A stretch of DNA of 64,000 bases, taken from assembly GCF_001905385.1 (NCBI RefSeq), contig NZ_LIPF01000001.1:858765-922764 (forward strand). Direction: 5' to 3'. A program made the position numbers and the translations under genes. This stretch comes from Streptomyces sp. CB02414 (GTDB lineage Bacteria; Actinomycetota; Actinomycetes; Streptomycetales; Streptomycetaceae). Shown here one piece after another: positions 46,611 through 57,562 of this stretch (within the stretch, counting starts at the first letter, position 1; the number at the start of each line of letters is the position of its first letter). The notes under the pieces are model-generated. The model did no database searches and was not told the DNA's origin. It worked only from the letters and a program-made list of their open reading frames with translations.

Positions 46611-46668
46611 GGCCAGGACCGGTCGGCCCCGGTCGCACTCTCACGTTCCTTACCAACAAGGGATGCCG

Positions 46669-49600
46669 ATGACCCACACCCCCCAGCGCGAACCGATACC
46701 GGGCGCCAGACGCGCGGCCCGCGTCGCCGTGGCCACGGGCCTCGCCGCCGCGCTCTGCGCCGTCGGGCCGATACCCCTGGCGTTCGCCGCCGACGGCCCC
46801 CAGGTCGTGCCGCCCGCCGACGCCTCCGTGAAGTCCGCGCACGACAAGCTCGGTTCGCACGACGCGGACCTGCTCGCCGAGGCCAAGACCGACGGCACGA
46901 AGAACGTCACGATGATGGTCGCCACCGCTCCCGGCAAGACCGAGCAGGTGGCGAAGGAACTGGACGCGGTCGGCGGCGGCAGCGTCGGCCGGACCTACGA
47001 CGAACTCGGCTACGTCCGCGCCACCGTGCCCACCGGCAAGGCGGACGCGGCCATCGCCGCCGCCGCCAAGCTCTCCTCCGTGCACGGCATCGACCTGCGC
47101 GACGAGATCCCGCTGGACGACCCGACGCCGGCCGCCGACCGGGCGAAGGGCGGCGAGCACCACAAGGGCCGCACCTACCCGGGACCCGACCGCCGCACCC
47201 CCGCAGAGAACCCGTACAACCCGTCCTTCGAGACGGGCGCCGTCGACTTCGTGAAGAAGCACCCGAAGGCGGACGGCCGCGGCGTCACCATCGGCATCCT
47301 CGACTCGGGCGTCGACCTCGCCCACCCGGCGCTGCAGAAGACCACCACCGGCGAGCGCAAGATCGTCGACTGGGTCACCGCGACCGACCCGGTCGTCGAC
47401 GGCGACCGGACCTGGCGTCCGATGACCACCTCCGTCTCCGGGCCGACCTTCACCTACGGCGGCGAGACGTGGACGGCGCCCGCGGGCTCGTACCAGGTCA
47501 GCACCTTCCTGGAGTCGTACACCACCGGTGGTGACGCGGGCGGCGACGCCAACCGGGACGGCGACACCACCGACTCCTGGGGCGTCCTGTACGACGCGCA
47601 GGCCGGCACGGTCCGCGTCGACCTGAACGACAACCACGACTTCGCCGACGACACCCCGATGAAGCCCTACAAGGACGGCTTCCAGATCGGATACTTCGGC
47701 ACCGACGACCCGAAGACGGACGTGGCCGAGCGCCAGCCGTTCGTCGTCGAGATCCGCGAGGACGTCGTCTACAACGGGGCCGGCGCGAAGGCCGACTACG
47801 TCAACATCGGCGTCATCGAGGGCTCGCACGGCTCGCACGTGGCCGGACTCGCCGCCGCCAACGGCCTGTTCGGCGGCCGGATGGACGGTGCCGCGCCCGG
47901 CGCGAAGATCGTCTCGTCCCGCGCCTGCACCTGGAGCGGCGGCTGCACCAACGTCGCGCTCACCGAGGGCATGATCGACCTCGTCGTCAACCGCGGCGTC
48001 GACATCGTCAACATGTCGATCGGCGGCCTGCCCGCGCTCAACGACGGCAACAACGCGCGCGCCGAGCTGTACACGCGCCTCATCGACACCTACGGCGTCC
48101 AGCTCGTCATCTCCGCGGGCAACTCAGGCCCCGGCGCCAACACCATCGGCGACCCGTCGCTGGCGGACAAGGTGATCTCGGTCGGAGCGTCCATCTCCCG
48201 CGAGACCTGGGCCGCCAACTACGGCTCCGCGGTGAAGCGGAAGTACCAGATGATGCCGTTCTCCTCGCGCGGCCCGCGTGAGGACGGCGGCTTCACGCCG
48301 ACGCTGACCGCGCCCGGCGCGGCCGTCAACACCATCCAGACCTGGGCGCCCGGCTCCCCGGTCCCCGAGGCGGGCTACGACCTGCCCGCCGGGTACGGCA
48401 TGCTCCAGGGCACCTCGATGGCCTCCCCGCAGGCCGCGGGCGCCTCGGCGCTGCTGCTGTCGGCCGCGAAGCAGGCGGACATCGACCTGACCCCGGCGAA
48501 GCTGCGGACGGCGCTGACCTCGACCGCCGACCACATCAAGGGCGTGCAGGCGTACGAGGAGGGCGCGGGCCTGATCAACATCCCCGACGCCTGGAAGTCG
48601 ATCCGGCGCGGCGCCACCGCCCACGAGTACACGGTCAAGGCGCCGGTCGACACCGCGATCGACCAGTTCCTCAAGACCCCGGGCTACGGCACCGGCCTCT
48701 ACGACCGTGAGGGCGGCCTGGAGGCGGGCGAGCGCAAGACGTACGAGATCACGCTCACCCGCACCTCCGGCGCCGACCGGGCGATCCGGCACGAGCTGCA
48801 CTTCGAGAACAACACCGACCGCACCTTCCGCATCGTCGGCTCCGACGAGGTGAGGCTGCCGCTCAACGAGCCGGTCACCGTCAAGGTGCAGGCCAAGCCG
48901 CGCTCCGAGGGCATCAAGAGCGCGATCCTCGAGGTCGACGACCCGCGCACCCAGGGCACCGACAAGCTGGTCCTGACCACGGTCGTGGCCTCGGCCCCGC
49001 TGGAGTACGACTTCTCCGCGAAGGACTCCGTGCAGCGCAACAGCACCGAGTCGTACTTCGTGACCGTCCCCGAGGGCGCGAAGACGCTCGAGGTGGCGAT
49101 GAGCGGGCTGCGCGGCGGGAGCCAGACCCGGTTCATCGCCATCCACCCGTACGGCGTCCCGGTCGACAACACCTCCACGCCGTACTGCTACAACAACTAC
49201 CTCGACGGCAACGGCTGCCGGCCCGACGTGCGCGCGTACGCCGACCCGCAGCCCGGCGTCTGGGAGATCGAGGTCGAGTCGCGGCGCACCTCGCCGCTGC
49301 TGGACAACCCGTACAAGCTGGACGTCACCGTCCTCGGCGCGGTGTTCGACCCGGAGGTCGTGACGGTGCCCGAGGCCAAGGTGGGCACCCCGGCCGACGC
49401 CTCCTGGAAGGTGACGAACCGGTACGGCCCGATCGACGGCAAGCTGGTCGGCGGCCCGCTCGGCTCGGCCGAGACGTCCCGCCCGTCGATCGCGCAGGGC
49501 GAGACGAAGCGGTCCACGGTGGAGGTGCCCGAGGGCGCCGAGTCGCTGGACGTGGCGATCGGCGGCGTCTCCGACGCGGCCTCCGACCTGGACCTGACGG

Positions 49601-49965
49601 TCTACGACAAGGACGGCAACGTCGTCGGCCAGTCCGCCGACGGCGACTCGGAGGAGTCGGTCTCCGTGCCGAAGCCGGCCGCCGGCGCCTACACCGTCGA
49701 GGTCGTGGGCTACTCGGTGCCGTCGGGCAGCACGGAGTACGACTACCGGGACGTGTACTTCGCCGCCACCCTCGGTTCCGTCACCGTGGACGGCTCGGCG
49801 CCGGTCAAGCTCGGCACGGGCGAGACGGCGACGGTCTCCGGCAGCGTCACGGCGCTGGCCGCCGCGCCTGAGGGCCGTGAGTTCTTCGGCCGGGTCCAGC
49901 TGGTGAACGCCCACGGCACGACCGCGGGCCTCGGCAGCGTGCGGATCGGCAAGGTCGTGCCGTAG
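46669..49965 (+). CDS. Secreted subtilisin-like serine protease (S8), 1098 aa
   Basis: Sec signal (AARVAVATGLAAALCAVGPIPLAFA), propeptide (I9-like; VTMMVATAPGKTEQVAKELDAV), then a subtilase domain with Asp212 (GILDSGVDLAHP), His387 (GSHGSHVAGLAA) and Ser583 (GTSMASPQAAGA). A ~140-residue insert separates Asp and His. The C-terminal half has beta-sandwich domains, including a pre-peptidase C-type domain (SLDVAIGGVSDAASDLDLTVYDKDG). ATG at 46669 (MTHTPQ) is taken because AAGGG lies about 7 nt upstream; ATG 46663 is also possible. Likely an extracellular scavenging protease. Confidence 0.93.
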   Translation: MTHTPQREPIPGARRAARVAVATGLAAALCAVGPIPLAFAADGPQVVPPADASVKSAHDKLGSHDADLLAEAKTDGTKNVTMMVATAPGKTEQVAKELDAVGGGSVGRTYDELGYVRATVPTGKADAAIAAAAKLSSVHGIDLRDEIPLDDPTPAADRAKGGEHHKGRTYPGPDRRTPAENPYNPSFETGAVDFVKKHPKADGRGVTIGILDSGVDLAHPALQKTTTGERKIVDWVTATDPVVDGDRTWRPMTTSVSGPTFTYGGETWTAPAGSYQVSTFLESYTTGGDAGGDANRDGDTTDSWGVLYDAQAGTVRVDLNDNHDFADDTPMKPYKDGFQIGYFGTDDPKTDVAERQPFVVEIREDVVYNGAGAKADYVNIGVIEGSHGSHVAGLAAANGLFGGRMDGAAPGAKIVSSRACTWSGGCTNVALTEGMIDLVVNRGVDIVNMSIGGLPALNDGNNARAELYTRLIDTYGVQLVISAGNSGPGANTIGDPSLADKVISVGASISRETWAANYGSAVKRKYQMMPFSSRGPREDGGFTPTLTAPGAAVNTIQTWAPGSPVPEAGYDLPAGYGMLQGTSMASPQAAGASALLLSAAKQADIDLTPAKLRTALTSTADHIKGVQAYEEGAGLINIPDAWKSIRRGATAHEYTVKAPVDTAIDQFLKTPGYGTGLYDREGGLEAGERKTYEITLTRTSGADRAIRHELHFENNTDRTFRIVGSDEVRLPLNEPVTVKVQAKPRSEGIKSAILEVDDPRTQGTDKLVLTTVVASAPLEYDFSAKDSVQRNSTESYFVTVPEGAKTLEVAMSGLRGGSQTRFIAIHPYGVPVDNTSTPYCYNNYLDGNGCRPDVRAYADPQPGVWEIEVESRRTSPLLDNPYKLDVTVLGAVFDPEVVTVPEAKVGTPADASWKVTNRYGPIDGKLVGGPLGSAETSRPSIAQGETKRSTVEVPEGAESLDVAIGGVSDAASDLDLTVYDKDGNVVGQSADGDSEESVSVPKPAAGAYTVEVVGYSVPSGSTEYDYRDVYFAATLGSVTVDGSAPVKLGTGETATVSGSVTALAAAPEGREFFGRVQLVNAHGTTAGLGSVRIGKVVP

Positions 49966-49983
49966 TCCGGTGCGGCACGTGGG

Positions 49984-50015
49984 AGGGGCGGGCGCTCTTG
50001 CGGGCGCCCGCCCTT
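49984..50015. terminator. Bidirectional terminator subtilase / sigma partner
   Basis: Stem GGGCGGGCGC / GCGCCCGCCC (10 bp, extended by G-T and A-T pairs) with an 8-nt loop, between convergent stops. Confidence 0.75.
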
Positions 50016-50032
50016 CGGCCTGCTCCGGGAGG

Positions 50033-51229
50033 TCAGCCGCAGGTGAGGGTGCGGGACTCGGGCAGGGAGGCGGTGATCCGGGCGCGGGCGGTGGCGATGT
50101 CCCGCTCGCCGGTGATCACGGTGTCCGCGCCGGCCCCGTCCCTCGGGACGCCGACCAGCACCCGGTCGCCGGGCCGGAGCCGGGCGGTGGCGTCGTCCAG
50201 GAGGAAGGTCACCGATTCGGCGCCCGTCCGCGACCCGGGACCGGACTCCGTCCCGGTACTCGCCGCCGGCCCGACGCCCGCCCCGGGCTCGGTCCCCGTC
50301 CCGGGCACGGTGCTCGCCGTCGTGCCTGTGCTCGTGCCGGGGCCGGTGCCCACCGCGGGCCCAGTGCTCGTCCCCGATCCCACGCTCGCCCCGGCCCCCG
50401 AGCCGCCCTCCAACCCGGTGCTCGACACCGGCCCAGTGCCCGCCCCGAGCCCGATACTCGACCCCGACCCCACGCTCGCCCCGGCCCCCGAGCCGCCCTC
50501 CAACCCGGTGCTCGACACCGGCCCAGTGCCCGCCCCGAGCCCGATACTCGACCCCGACCCCACGCTCGCCCCGGGCCCCGAGCCGCCCTCCAACCCGGTG
50601 CTCGACACCGGCCCAGTGCCCGCCCCCGACCCCGCGCCGCCCTCCGGCCCGGTGCTCGACGTCGGTCCGGTACTCGCCCCCGGGACGTACGACCGCGTCA
50701 CCCGGAGGGTGATCCGGTGCCGGGCCTCCCCCGGGACCGGTCGGGCGCCGGTCACCGTGCCCTCGGCGACCAGGCGGGCGCAGGCGAGGTAGCGGGGGGT
50801 GCCGAAGACAAGTCCGGCGTCCTGGTCGGGGACGGACTGGTCCCGTTGGGCGTCGGACGCCGCCTGGCCGGCCGTGTCGTCCGTGCCGCCGCCGGTCTGC
50901 ACCACGAGCCATCCCAGGCCCGTGACCACGACGCCCGCGCACGCCGCCGCGAGGACGCCCAGGGCGACGCGGAAGGGCCGGCGCCGGGGGCGGCTCACGG
51001 GCGTTGCCCGTACCGGCGCGGCGGCCCGCGGTTCGGGAGCCGGTCCGCCCAGGGCGCGCCCGAGGACGTCCAGCTGCTCCCGCAGCAGCGCCACGTCGGC
51101 CGCCGCCGACCGGTACTCGCCGTGGGCGTCCGCGCCCGCCCCGGGCGGCAGCGGCTCGCCCGTGATCGCGGCCATCAGCGCGTCGTGCCCGGCGGGGTGC
51201 TGCCCGGCGGAATTCTGTTCGGCGGCCAT
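50033..51229 (-). CDS. Membrane partner of the ECF sigma factor, with internal Gly/Ser/Thr repeats
   Basis: 398 residues. Cytosolic N-terminus (ALMAAITGEPLPPGA; VALLREQLDVLGRAL) without a zinc HxxxCxxC motif, one transmembrane helix (VALGVLAAACAGVVVTGLGWLVV), then an exported domain. The exported domain is interrupted between RITLRVTRSYVPG and SVTFLLDDATARLRPG by about 130 residues of Gly/Ser/Thr repeats, encoded by a 90-bp minisatellite. Its ATG begins 1 bp after the sigma-factor stop (TGAGATG), so translation is coupled. An anti-sigma role is inferred from position and topology, not from a recognised domain. Confidence 0.82.
   Translation of the reverse strand: MAAEQNSAGQHPAGHDALMAAITGEPLPPGAGADAHGEYRSAAADVALLREQLDVLGRALGGPAPEPRAAAPVRATPVSRPRRRPFRVALGVLAAACAGVVVTGLGWLVVQTGGGTDDTAGQAASDAQRDQSVPDQDAGLVFGTPRYLACARLVAEGTVTGARPVPGEARHRITLRVTRSYVPGASTGPTSSTGPEGGAGSGAGTGPVSSTGLEGGSGPGASVGSGSSIGLGAGTGPVSSTGLEGGSGAGASVGSGSSIGLGAGTGPVSSTGLEGGSGAGASVGSGTSTGPAVGTGPGTSTGTTASTVPGTGTEPGAGVGPAASTGTESGPGSRTGAESVTFLLDDATARLRPGDRVLVGVPRDGAGADTVITGERDIATARARITASLPESRTLTCG
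50381..50650. repeat. 90-bp in-frame minisatellite
   Basis: Three near-identical units begin at 50381, 50471 and 50561 (CACGCTCGCCCCGG...), period exactly 90 bp, the third diverging at its end. Each unit encodes about 30 residues of the pattern GPVSSTGLEGGSGAGASVGSG. Degenerate related units extend on both sides (50260-50690). Confidence 0.92.
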
Positions 51230-51230
51230 C

Positions 51231-51761
51231 TCACACCACCTCGTCCTCGTGCAGCCGGGCCCGCAGCGCCCGTACCGCCGTGTGCAGCCTGCTCTTGACC
51301 GTGCCCTCGGGGATGCCCAGCTCCTCGGCGATCCCGCGCACCGGCAGGTCGGCGTAGAAGCGCAGGACGACGACCTGCCGCTGGTTGTCGGGCAGCTCGT
51401 CCAGACCCTGCGCGACGGCGAGGGAGAGCAGGCTCGTCTCCTCGCCGGAGGGCTGGTCGGTCTGGCGCAGGGCGGCCAGGCGCTCGCCCAGCCGGGCCTG
51501 GCGGTGCCTGGCCCGGTGCCAGTCCATGGCCAGGTTGGAGGCGACGACCGCCGCCCACGCGGACACGTCGCGCGGCGCCTCCCGTCCGCTCGCCGTCCGC
51601 TCCAGCAGCCTGAGGCGGACCTGCTGCACCCCGTCCGGCAGGTCCGCCTGAGGCACGCCGCCGAGCGCGAGCACCGCCCGCACCCGCCGTTCCTGAGCCG
51701 CGTCCAGGGGATCGTCCGGTACGGCGTCCCCCTGGCCGCGGCGGGCCCTTCCGCGCAGCAC
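51231..51761 (-). CDS. ECF-type RNA polymerase sigma factor
   Basis: 176 residues. Region 2 includes RRVRAVLALGGVPQADLPDGVQQVRLRLLE and AWAAVVASNLAMDWHRAR. Region 4 is LDELPDNQRQVVVLRFYADLPVRGIAEELGIPEGTVKSRLHTAVRAL with a clear helix-turn-helix. GTG at 51761 has GGAGGGG at good spacing; the GTG two codons upstream lies against it. The next gene encodes a single-pass membrane protein, the usual sigma/anti-sigma layout. A promoter with ECF-type GAAC-N17-CGTC lies just upstream, which suggests autoregulation. Confidence 0.92.
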   Translation of the reverse strand: MLRGRARRGQGDAVPDDPLDAAQERRVRAVLALGGVPQADLPDGVQQVRLRLLERTASGREAPRDVSAWAAVVASNLAMDWHRARHRQARLGERLAALRQTDQPSGEETSLLSLAVAQGLDELPDNQRQVVVLRFYADLPVRGIAEELGIPEGTVKSRLHTAVRALRARLHEDEVV

Positions 51762-53133
<1,372 letters not shown>

Positions 53134-53610
53134 TCAGGGCCTGGGTACCTCGTAGAGGAAGCAGCCGTACTCGACGGCCCGGACGTGGACGAGCGCCACG
53201 GCCGGGTCGTCGAACGCTTCCCGGAGGGCGTACGCGAAGGCGCCGGGCTCCCCGATCAGGCGTCCGCCCAGGATGCGCCCGTCGGCGGAGTAGCGGCGCA
53301 GCGTGCGGTGCGAGTTGGTGAAGGGGAGGCGGTCCGCCTCCGGTCCCGCGCACTCATCGGCGTGGACGAAGACCGGCCCCTGCTCGTCGTACGGACCCGG
53401 GTCGGCGCCCGTGGCCGCCGCCCAGCGGCGCAGCGGGGCATAGGAGACGAGCGCGATCAGCTCACCCGCGCGGCTGTGGCGCAGACAGCAGCGCAGGGGT
53501 GCGCCGCCCTCGTCGTCGGTCGTGGGCACGGGGGTGCGGCCCGCGTCGTCGACGGCGCGCAGTTCCTCGAGGGTGACCGGTGGGATGGCGTGTGCGGTGT
53601 AGCCGTTCAT
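53134..53610 (-). CDS. DUF1203 domain protein
   Basis: 158 residues, no signal or membrane segment. Conserved segments include APLRCCLRHSRAGELIALVSYAPL, GPVFVHADECAGP and VALVHVRAVEYGCFLYEVPRP. DUF1203 (PF06718) is found in bacteria without a known activity; the several His/Cys residues could bind metal. ATG at 53610 is chosen because the upstream extension overlaps the pepN promoter region. It diverges from the second pepN gene. Confidence 0.85.
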   Translation of the reverse strand: MNGYTAHAIPPVTLEELRAVDDAGRTPVPTTDDEGGAPLRCCLRHSRAGELIALVSYAPLRRWAAATGADPGPYDEQGPVFVHADECAGPEADRLPFTNSHRTLRRYSADGRILGGRLIGEPGAFAYALREAFDDPAVALVHVRAVEYGCFLYEVPRP

Positions 53611-53723
53611 GGGAACCAGGCTCGCGCGCGGGCGCGCCGCGCACCGGCGGGAAATGGACATCGCCTTCCGTCCCGGCCACGTGGAAGGATGGCGCAACCC
53701 ACACATAACGAGGAGATGACCGC

Positions 53724-56312
53724 GTGCCTGGCACAAACCTGACTCGCGAAGAGGCGCAGCAGCGGGCGAAGCTGCTGACCGTTGACTCGTACGAGATCGA
53801 TCTCGACCTCACCGGCGCGCAGGAGGGCGGCACCTACCGGTCCGTGACCACGGTGCGCTTCGACGTCGCGGAGACCGGCGACGAGAGCGGTGCCGCGTCC
53901 TTCATCGACCTGGTCGCGCCGACGGTCCACGAGGTGACGCTGAACGGCGACTCCCTCGACCCCGCCGAGGTGTTCCAGGACTCCCGCATCGCCCTGCCGG
54001 GGCTGCTGCCGGGCCGCAACATCCTGCGGGTGGCCGCCGACTGCGCGTACACCAACACCGGCGAGGGACTGCACCGCTTCGTCGACCCGGTCGACGACCA
54101 GGCGTACCTGTACACGCAGTTCGAGGTGCCGGACGCGCGCCGCGTCTTCGCGAGCTTCGAGCAGCCGGACCTCAAGGCGACCTTCCAGTTCACCGTCAAG
54201 GCGCCCGAGGGCTGGACGGTCATCTCCAACTCGCCCACCCCGGAGCCCCAGGACAACGTCTGGGCCTTCGAGCCGACCCCGCGCATCTCGTCGTACATCA
54301 CGGCGCTGATCGTCGGCCCGTACCACTCCGTGCACAGCGTGTACGAGAAGGACGGCCAGACCGTCCCGCTCGGCATCTACTGCCGCCCCTCGCTCGCCGA
54401 GCACCTCGACGCGGACGCGATCTTCGACGTCACCCGGCAGGGCTTCGAGTGGTTCCAGGAGAAGTTCGACTACCAGTACCCGTTCGAGAAGTACGACCAG
54501 CTCTTCGTGCCGGAGTTCAACGCGGGCGCGATGGAGAACGCGGGCGCGGTGACCATCCGCGACCAGTACGTGTTCCGTTCGAAGGTGACGGACGCCGCGT
54601 ACGAGGTGCGGGCGGCGACGATCCTGCACGAGCTGGCGCACATGTGGTTCGGCGACCTGGTCACCATGGAGTGGTGGAACGACCTGTGGCTGAACGAGTC
54701 GTTCGCCACCTACGCGGAGGCCGCCTGCCAGGCCGACGCGCCCGGCTCGAGGTGGCCGCACTCGTGGACGACGTTCGCCAACCAGATGAAGACCTGGGCG
54801 TACCGGCAGGACCAGCTGCCGTCCACGCACCCGATCATGGCGGACATCAGCGACCTGGACGACGTGCTCGTCAACTTCGACGGCATCACGTACGCCAAGG
54901 GCGCGAGCGTGCTCAAGCAGCTCGTCGCGTACGTCGGTGAGGACGCGTTCTTCCGGGGCGTGCAGGCGTACTTCAAGCGGCACGCGTTCGGCAACACGCG
55001 CCTGTCCGACCTGCTGGGCGCGCTGGAGGAGACCTCCGGCCGCGACCTGAAGACCTGGTCGAAGGCGTGGCTGGAGACGGCCGGCATCAACATCCTGCGC
55101 CCGGAGATCGAGACGGACGCCGACGGCGTCATCACCGCCTTCGCCATCCGCCAGGAGGCCCCGGCCCTGCCCGCCGGCGCCAAGGGCGAGCCCACCCTCC
55201 GCCCGCACCGCATCGCGATCGGCGCCTACGACCTCGACGGCGACGGCAAGCTGGTGCGCGGCGAGCGCGTCGAGCTGGACGTGGACGGCGAGCTGACGGC
55301 CGTACCGCAGCTGGTGGGCAAGCCCCGGCCGGCGGTACTGCTCCTGAACGACGACGACCTCTCGTACGCGAAGGTCCGCCTGGACGAGCAGTCCCTCGCC
55401 GTGGTCACCGAGCACCTCGGCGACTTCACCGAGTCGCTGCCGCGCGCGCTGTGCTGGGCGTCGGCCTGGGACATGACCCGGGACGCGGAGCTGGCGACCC
55501 GCGACTACCTCTCCCTGGTGCTGTCCGGCATCGGCAAGGAGTCCGACATCGGCGTGGTGCAGTCGCTGCACCGCCAGGTGAAGCTGGCCATCGACCAGTA
55601 CGCCGACCCGAACGCCCGTGAGGCGCTGCTGACCCGCTGGACCGAGGCCACGCTGGCCCACCTGCGGGCCGCCGAGGCGGGCAGCGACCACCAGCTGGCG
55701 TGGGCGCGGGCGTTCGCGGCGACGGCCAGGACGCCGGAGCAGCTGGACCTGCTCGACGCGCTGCTCGACGGCACGCAGACCGTCGAGGGCCTGGCCGTCG
55801 ACACCGAGCTGCGGTGGGCGTTCGTGCAGCGGCTGGCGGCGGTGGGCCGGTTCGGCGGCTCGGAGATCCAGAGCGAGTACGAGCGGGACAGGACGGCCGC
55901 CGGTGAGCGCCACGCGGCCACCGCGCGTGCCGCCCGTCCGACCGAGGCGGCCAAGGCGGAGGCCTGGGAGTCGGTCGTGGAGTCCGACAAGCTGCCGAAC
56001 GCCGTGCAGGAGGCGGTCATCGCCGGCTTCGTCCAGACCGACCAGCGTGAGCTGCTGGCGTCGTACACGGAGCGGTACTTCGAGGTGCTGAAGGACGTCT
56101 GGGGGTCCCGTTCGCACGAGATGGCCCAGCAGATCGCGGTCGGCCTGTACCCGGCGGTGCAGGTGTCCCAGGACACCCTGGACCGCACGGACGCCTGGCT
56201 GTCCTCCGCCGAGCCCAACGCGGCCCTGCGCCGCCTGGTCTCGGAGTCCCGCTCGGGCGTCGAGCGCGCGCTGAAGGCCCAGGCCGCGGACGCGGCGGCC
56301 GCGTCCGCGTAG
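53724..56312 (+). CDS. pepN: Aminopeptidase N (M1 family), second paralogue
   Basis: 862 residues. Zinc site HELAH at 302-306 with the third ligand in NESFA (Glu325), and GAMENAG for substrate binding. GTG start with GAGGAG upstream. It is collinear with the first PepN over its whole length, with long identical stretches (HMWFGDLVTMEWW; FDGITYAKGASVLKQLVAYVG). This copy keeps the more standard actinobacterial motifs and is likely the main housekeeping PepN. Confidence 0.95.
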   Translation: MPGTNLTREEAQQRAKLLTVDSYEIDLDLTGAQEGGTYRSVTTVRFDVAETGDESGAASFIDLVAPTVHEVTLNGDSLDPAEVFQDSRIALPGLLPGRNILRVAADCAYTNTGEGLHRFVDPVDDQAYLYTQFEVPDARRVFASFEQPDLKATFQFTVKAPEGWTVISNSPTPEPQDNVWAFEPTPRISSYITALIVGPYHSVHSVYEKDGQTVPLGIYCRPSLAEHLDADAIFDVTRQGFEWFQEKFDYQYPFEKYDQLFVPEFNAGAMENAGAVTIRDQYVFRSKVTDAAYEVRAATILHELAHMWFGDLVTMEWWNDLWLNESFATYAEAACQADAPGSRWPHSWTTFANQMKTWAYRQDQLPSTHPIMADISDLDDVLVNFDGITYAKGASVLKQLVAYVGEDAFFRGVQAYFKRHAFGNTRLSDLLGALEETSGRDLKTWSKAWLETAGINILRPEIETDADGVITAFAIRQEAPALPAGAKGEPTLRPHRIAIGAYDLDGDGKLVRGERVELDVDGELTAVPQLVGKPRPAVLLLNDDDLSYAKVRLDEQSLAVVTEHLGDFTESLPRALCWASAWDMTRDAELATRDYLSLVLSGIGKESDIGVVQSLHRQVKLAIDQYADPNAREALLTRWTEATLAHLRAAEAGSDHQLAWARAFAATARTPEQLDLLDALLDGTQTVEGLAVDTELRWAFVQRLAAVGRFGGSEIQSEYERDRTAAGERHAATARAARPTEAAKAEAWESVVESDKLPNAVQEAVIAGFVQTDQRELLASYTERYFEVLKDVWGSRSHEMAQQIAVGLYPAVQVSQDTLDRTDAWLSSAEPNAALRRLVSESRSGVERALKAQAADAAAASA

Positions 56313-56328
56313 CGGCGGCACGCCCTTC

Positions 56329-56359
56329 GGGGGCGCCCGGCACGGTGCCGGGCGCCCCC
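56329..56359. terminator. Bidirectional terminator pepN / LysR gene
   Basis: 13-bp stem GGGGGCGCCCGGC / GCCGGGCGCCCCC with loop ACGGT, 17 bp past the pepN stop and 8 bp before the stop of the LysR gene. Confidence 0.85.
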
Positions 56360-56367
56360 TTGGCCGT

Positions 56368-57291
56368 TCAGCGGCGCGGTGCGGACTCGGCGAGGCGTGC
56401 TCGGGCCGCCGTGTGCAGGGCCGTCAGCACGGTGCCGACGGCCGCGCCCTCCCCGGCGCCCCTGCGCACGGCGGCGACGACGTGCCGGACGGGCCGGTCC
56501 GCGTGCAGTTCGCGCATCGCCACGCCCTCGCGCGACACGACCGCCGTGCGCGGGACCAGGGCCACGCCCATGCCCGCCCCGACCATCGCGAGGATCGCCG
56601 TCCAGCCGGCCGCCGTGTGGGCCTGGTACGGGCGGAAGCCGGCCGTCTCGCAGGCCGCGTGGGTGATGTCCGACCAGGGGCCGCTGCCGCCGAAGATCCA
56701 CGGTTCGGCGGCGAGGTCGGCCAGGCGGAGCCCGTCCGTGCGGGCCAGCGGGTGGCCGGCGGGCAGCGCGACGTCCAGCGGGTCCGCGAGCAGCGGGACG
56801 CGGGTGAAACGCGGGTCGGCGGCGGTGGGTGCCTGTGCCGCCAGGGACAGGGCCACATCCACGTCCCCGGCCGCCAGCAGCTCGTACGCCTCCTGCGCCT
56901 CGGCCTCCCGCACCCGCACCGCCACCCCGGGGTGCGTGGCCCGCAGCGCGGTGACGGCCGGTACGACGAGGGCCGGTACGGCGGTGGAGAAGGCGCCGAC
57001 CCGGACCTCGCCGGCCTCCCCGTGGACGTAGGCGGCGAGCTCCGCGTCGGCGCGTTCCAGCTGCTCGAAGACGGCCTCGGCGTGCCGCAGCACCAGCCGG
57101 GCCGCGTCCGTCAGTTCGACCCGTCTGCCCCGGGCCCGGAGCAGGTCCACGCCGAGCTGCCGGGAGAGGTTGGCCAGCTGCTGGGACACGGCGGACGGTG
57201 TCATGTTCAGCACCTCGGCCGTCGCCGTCACCGTGCCCCGCTCCCGCAGCGTGCGCAGGATCTGCAGCTTGCGGATCTCCCAGTCGGCCAT
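56368..57291 (-). CDS. LysR-family transcriptional regulator
   Basis: 307 residues. N-terminal winged helix-turn-helix (LQILRTLRERGTVTATAEVLNMTPSAVSQQLANLSRQLG) and a periplasmic-binding-like effector domain (VRVGAFSTAVPALVVPAVTALRATHPGV). The target is unclear: the neighbour upstream is the pseudo-protease gene transcribed the other way, and the shared leader lies between them (57366-57493). Confidence 0.93.
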   Translation of the reverse strand: MADWEIRKLQILRTLRERGTVTATAEVLNMTPSAVSQQLANLSRQLGVDLLRARGRRVELTDAARLVLRHAEAVFEQLERADAELAAYVHGEAGEVRVGAFSTAVPALVVPAVTALRATHPGVAVRVREAEAQEAYELLAAGDVDVALSLAAQAPTAADPRFTRVPLLADPLDVALPAGHPLARTDGLRLADLAAEPWIFGGSGPWSDITHAACETAGFRPYQAHTAAGWTAILAMVGAGMGVALVPRTAVVSREGVAMRELHADRPVRHVVAAVRRGAGEGAAVGTVLTALHTAARARLAESAPRR

Positions 57292-57365
57292 GTCGGCAAC
57301 CTATCCGCGGGGCGCGGCCGCCGTCTCTCCAGCTTCGGACACGGGACCACGCTCGCTCGGCGATT

Positions 57366-57493
57366 CTTTACCGATGTCAGTACAACCTTTTCACCTGTGA
57401 TCCATGTCATGGTCACTATTCACCGGTAGTCCGCCTTCGCCCGATTCCGGTTGTAGACGCCTCGTCAAGTCCCGGCTTCGATAGAGATCTTGG
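57366..57493 (+). promoter_or_regulatory. Shared leader, copy 3 (upstream of the second pseudo-protease)
   Basis: TTCTTTACCGATGTCAGTACAACCTTTTC region, then Crp-like GTGATCCATGTCAT (57397-57410), CCGGTAG, CCCGATTCCGGTTG, CGTCAAGTCCCGG and CTTCGATAGAGATCTTG. It is more diverged than copies 1 and 2 but has the same blocks in the same order with nearly the same spacing (88 nt between TACAACC and CTTCGATA). Confidence 0.7.
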
Positions 57494-57562
57494 GCCGAGG
57501 CGCGCCGGTGCACTGTCCCCGGCGCCCCGCCTGTCAGCCGTACAACCGAGGGAGGAAGCACG

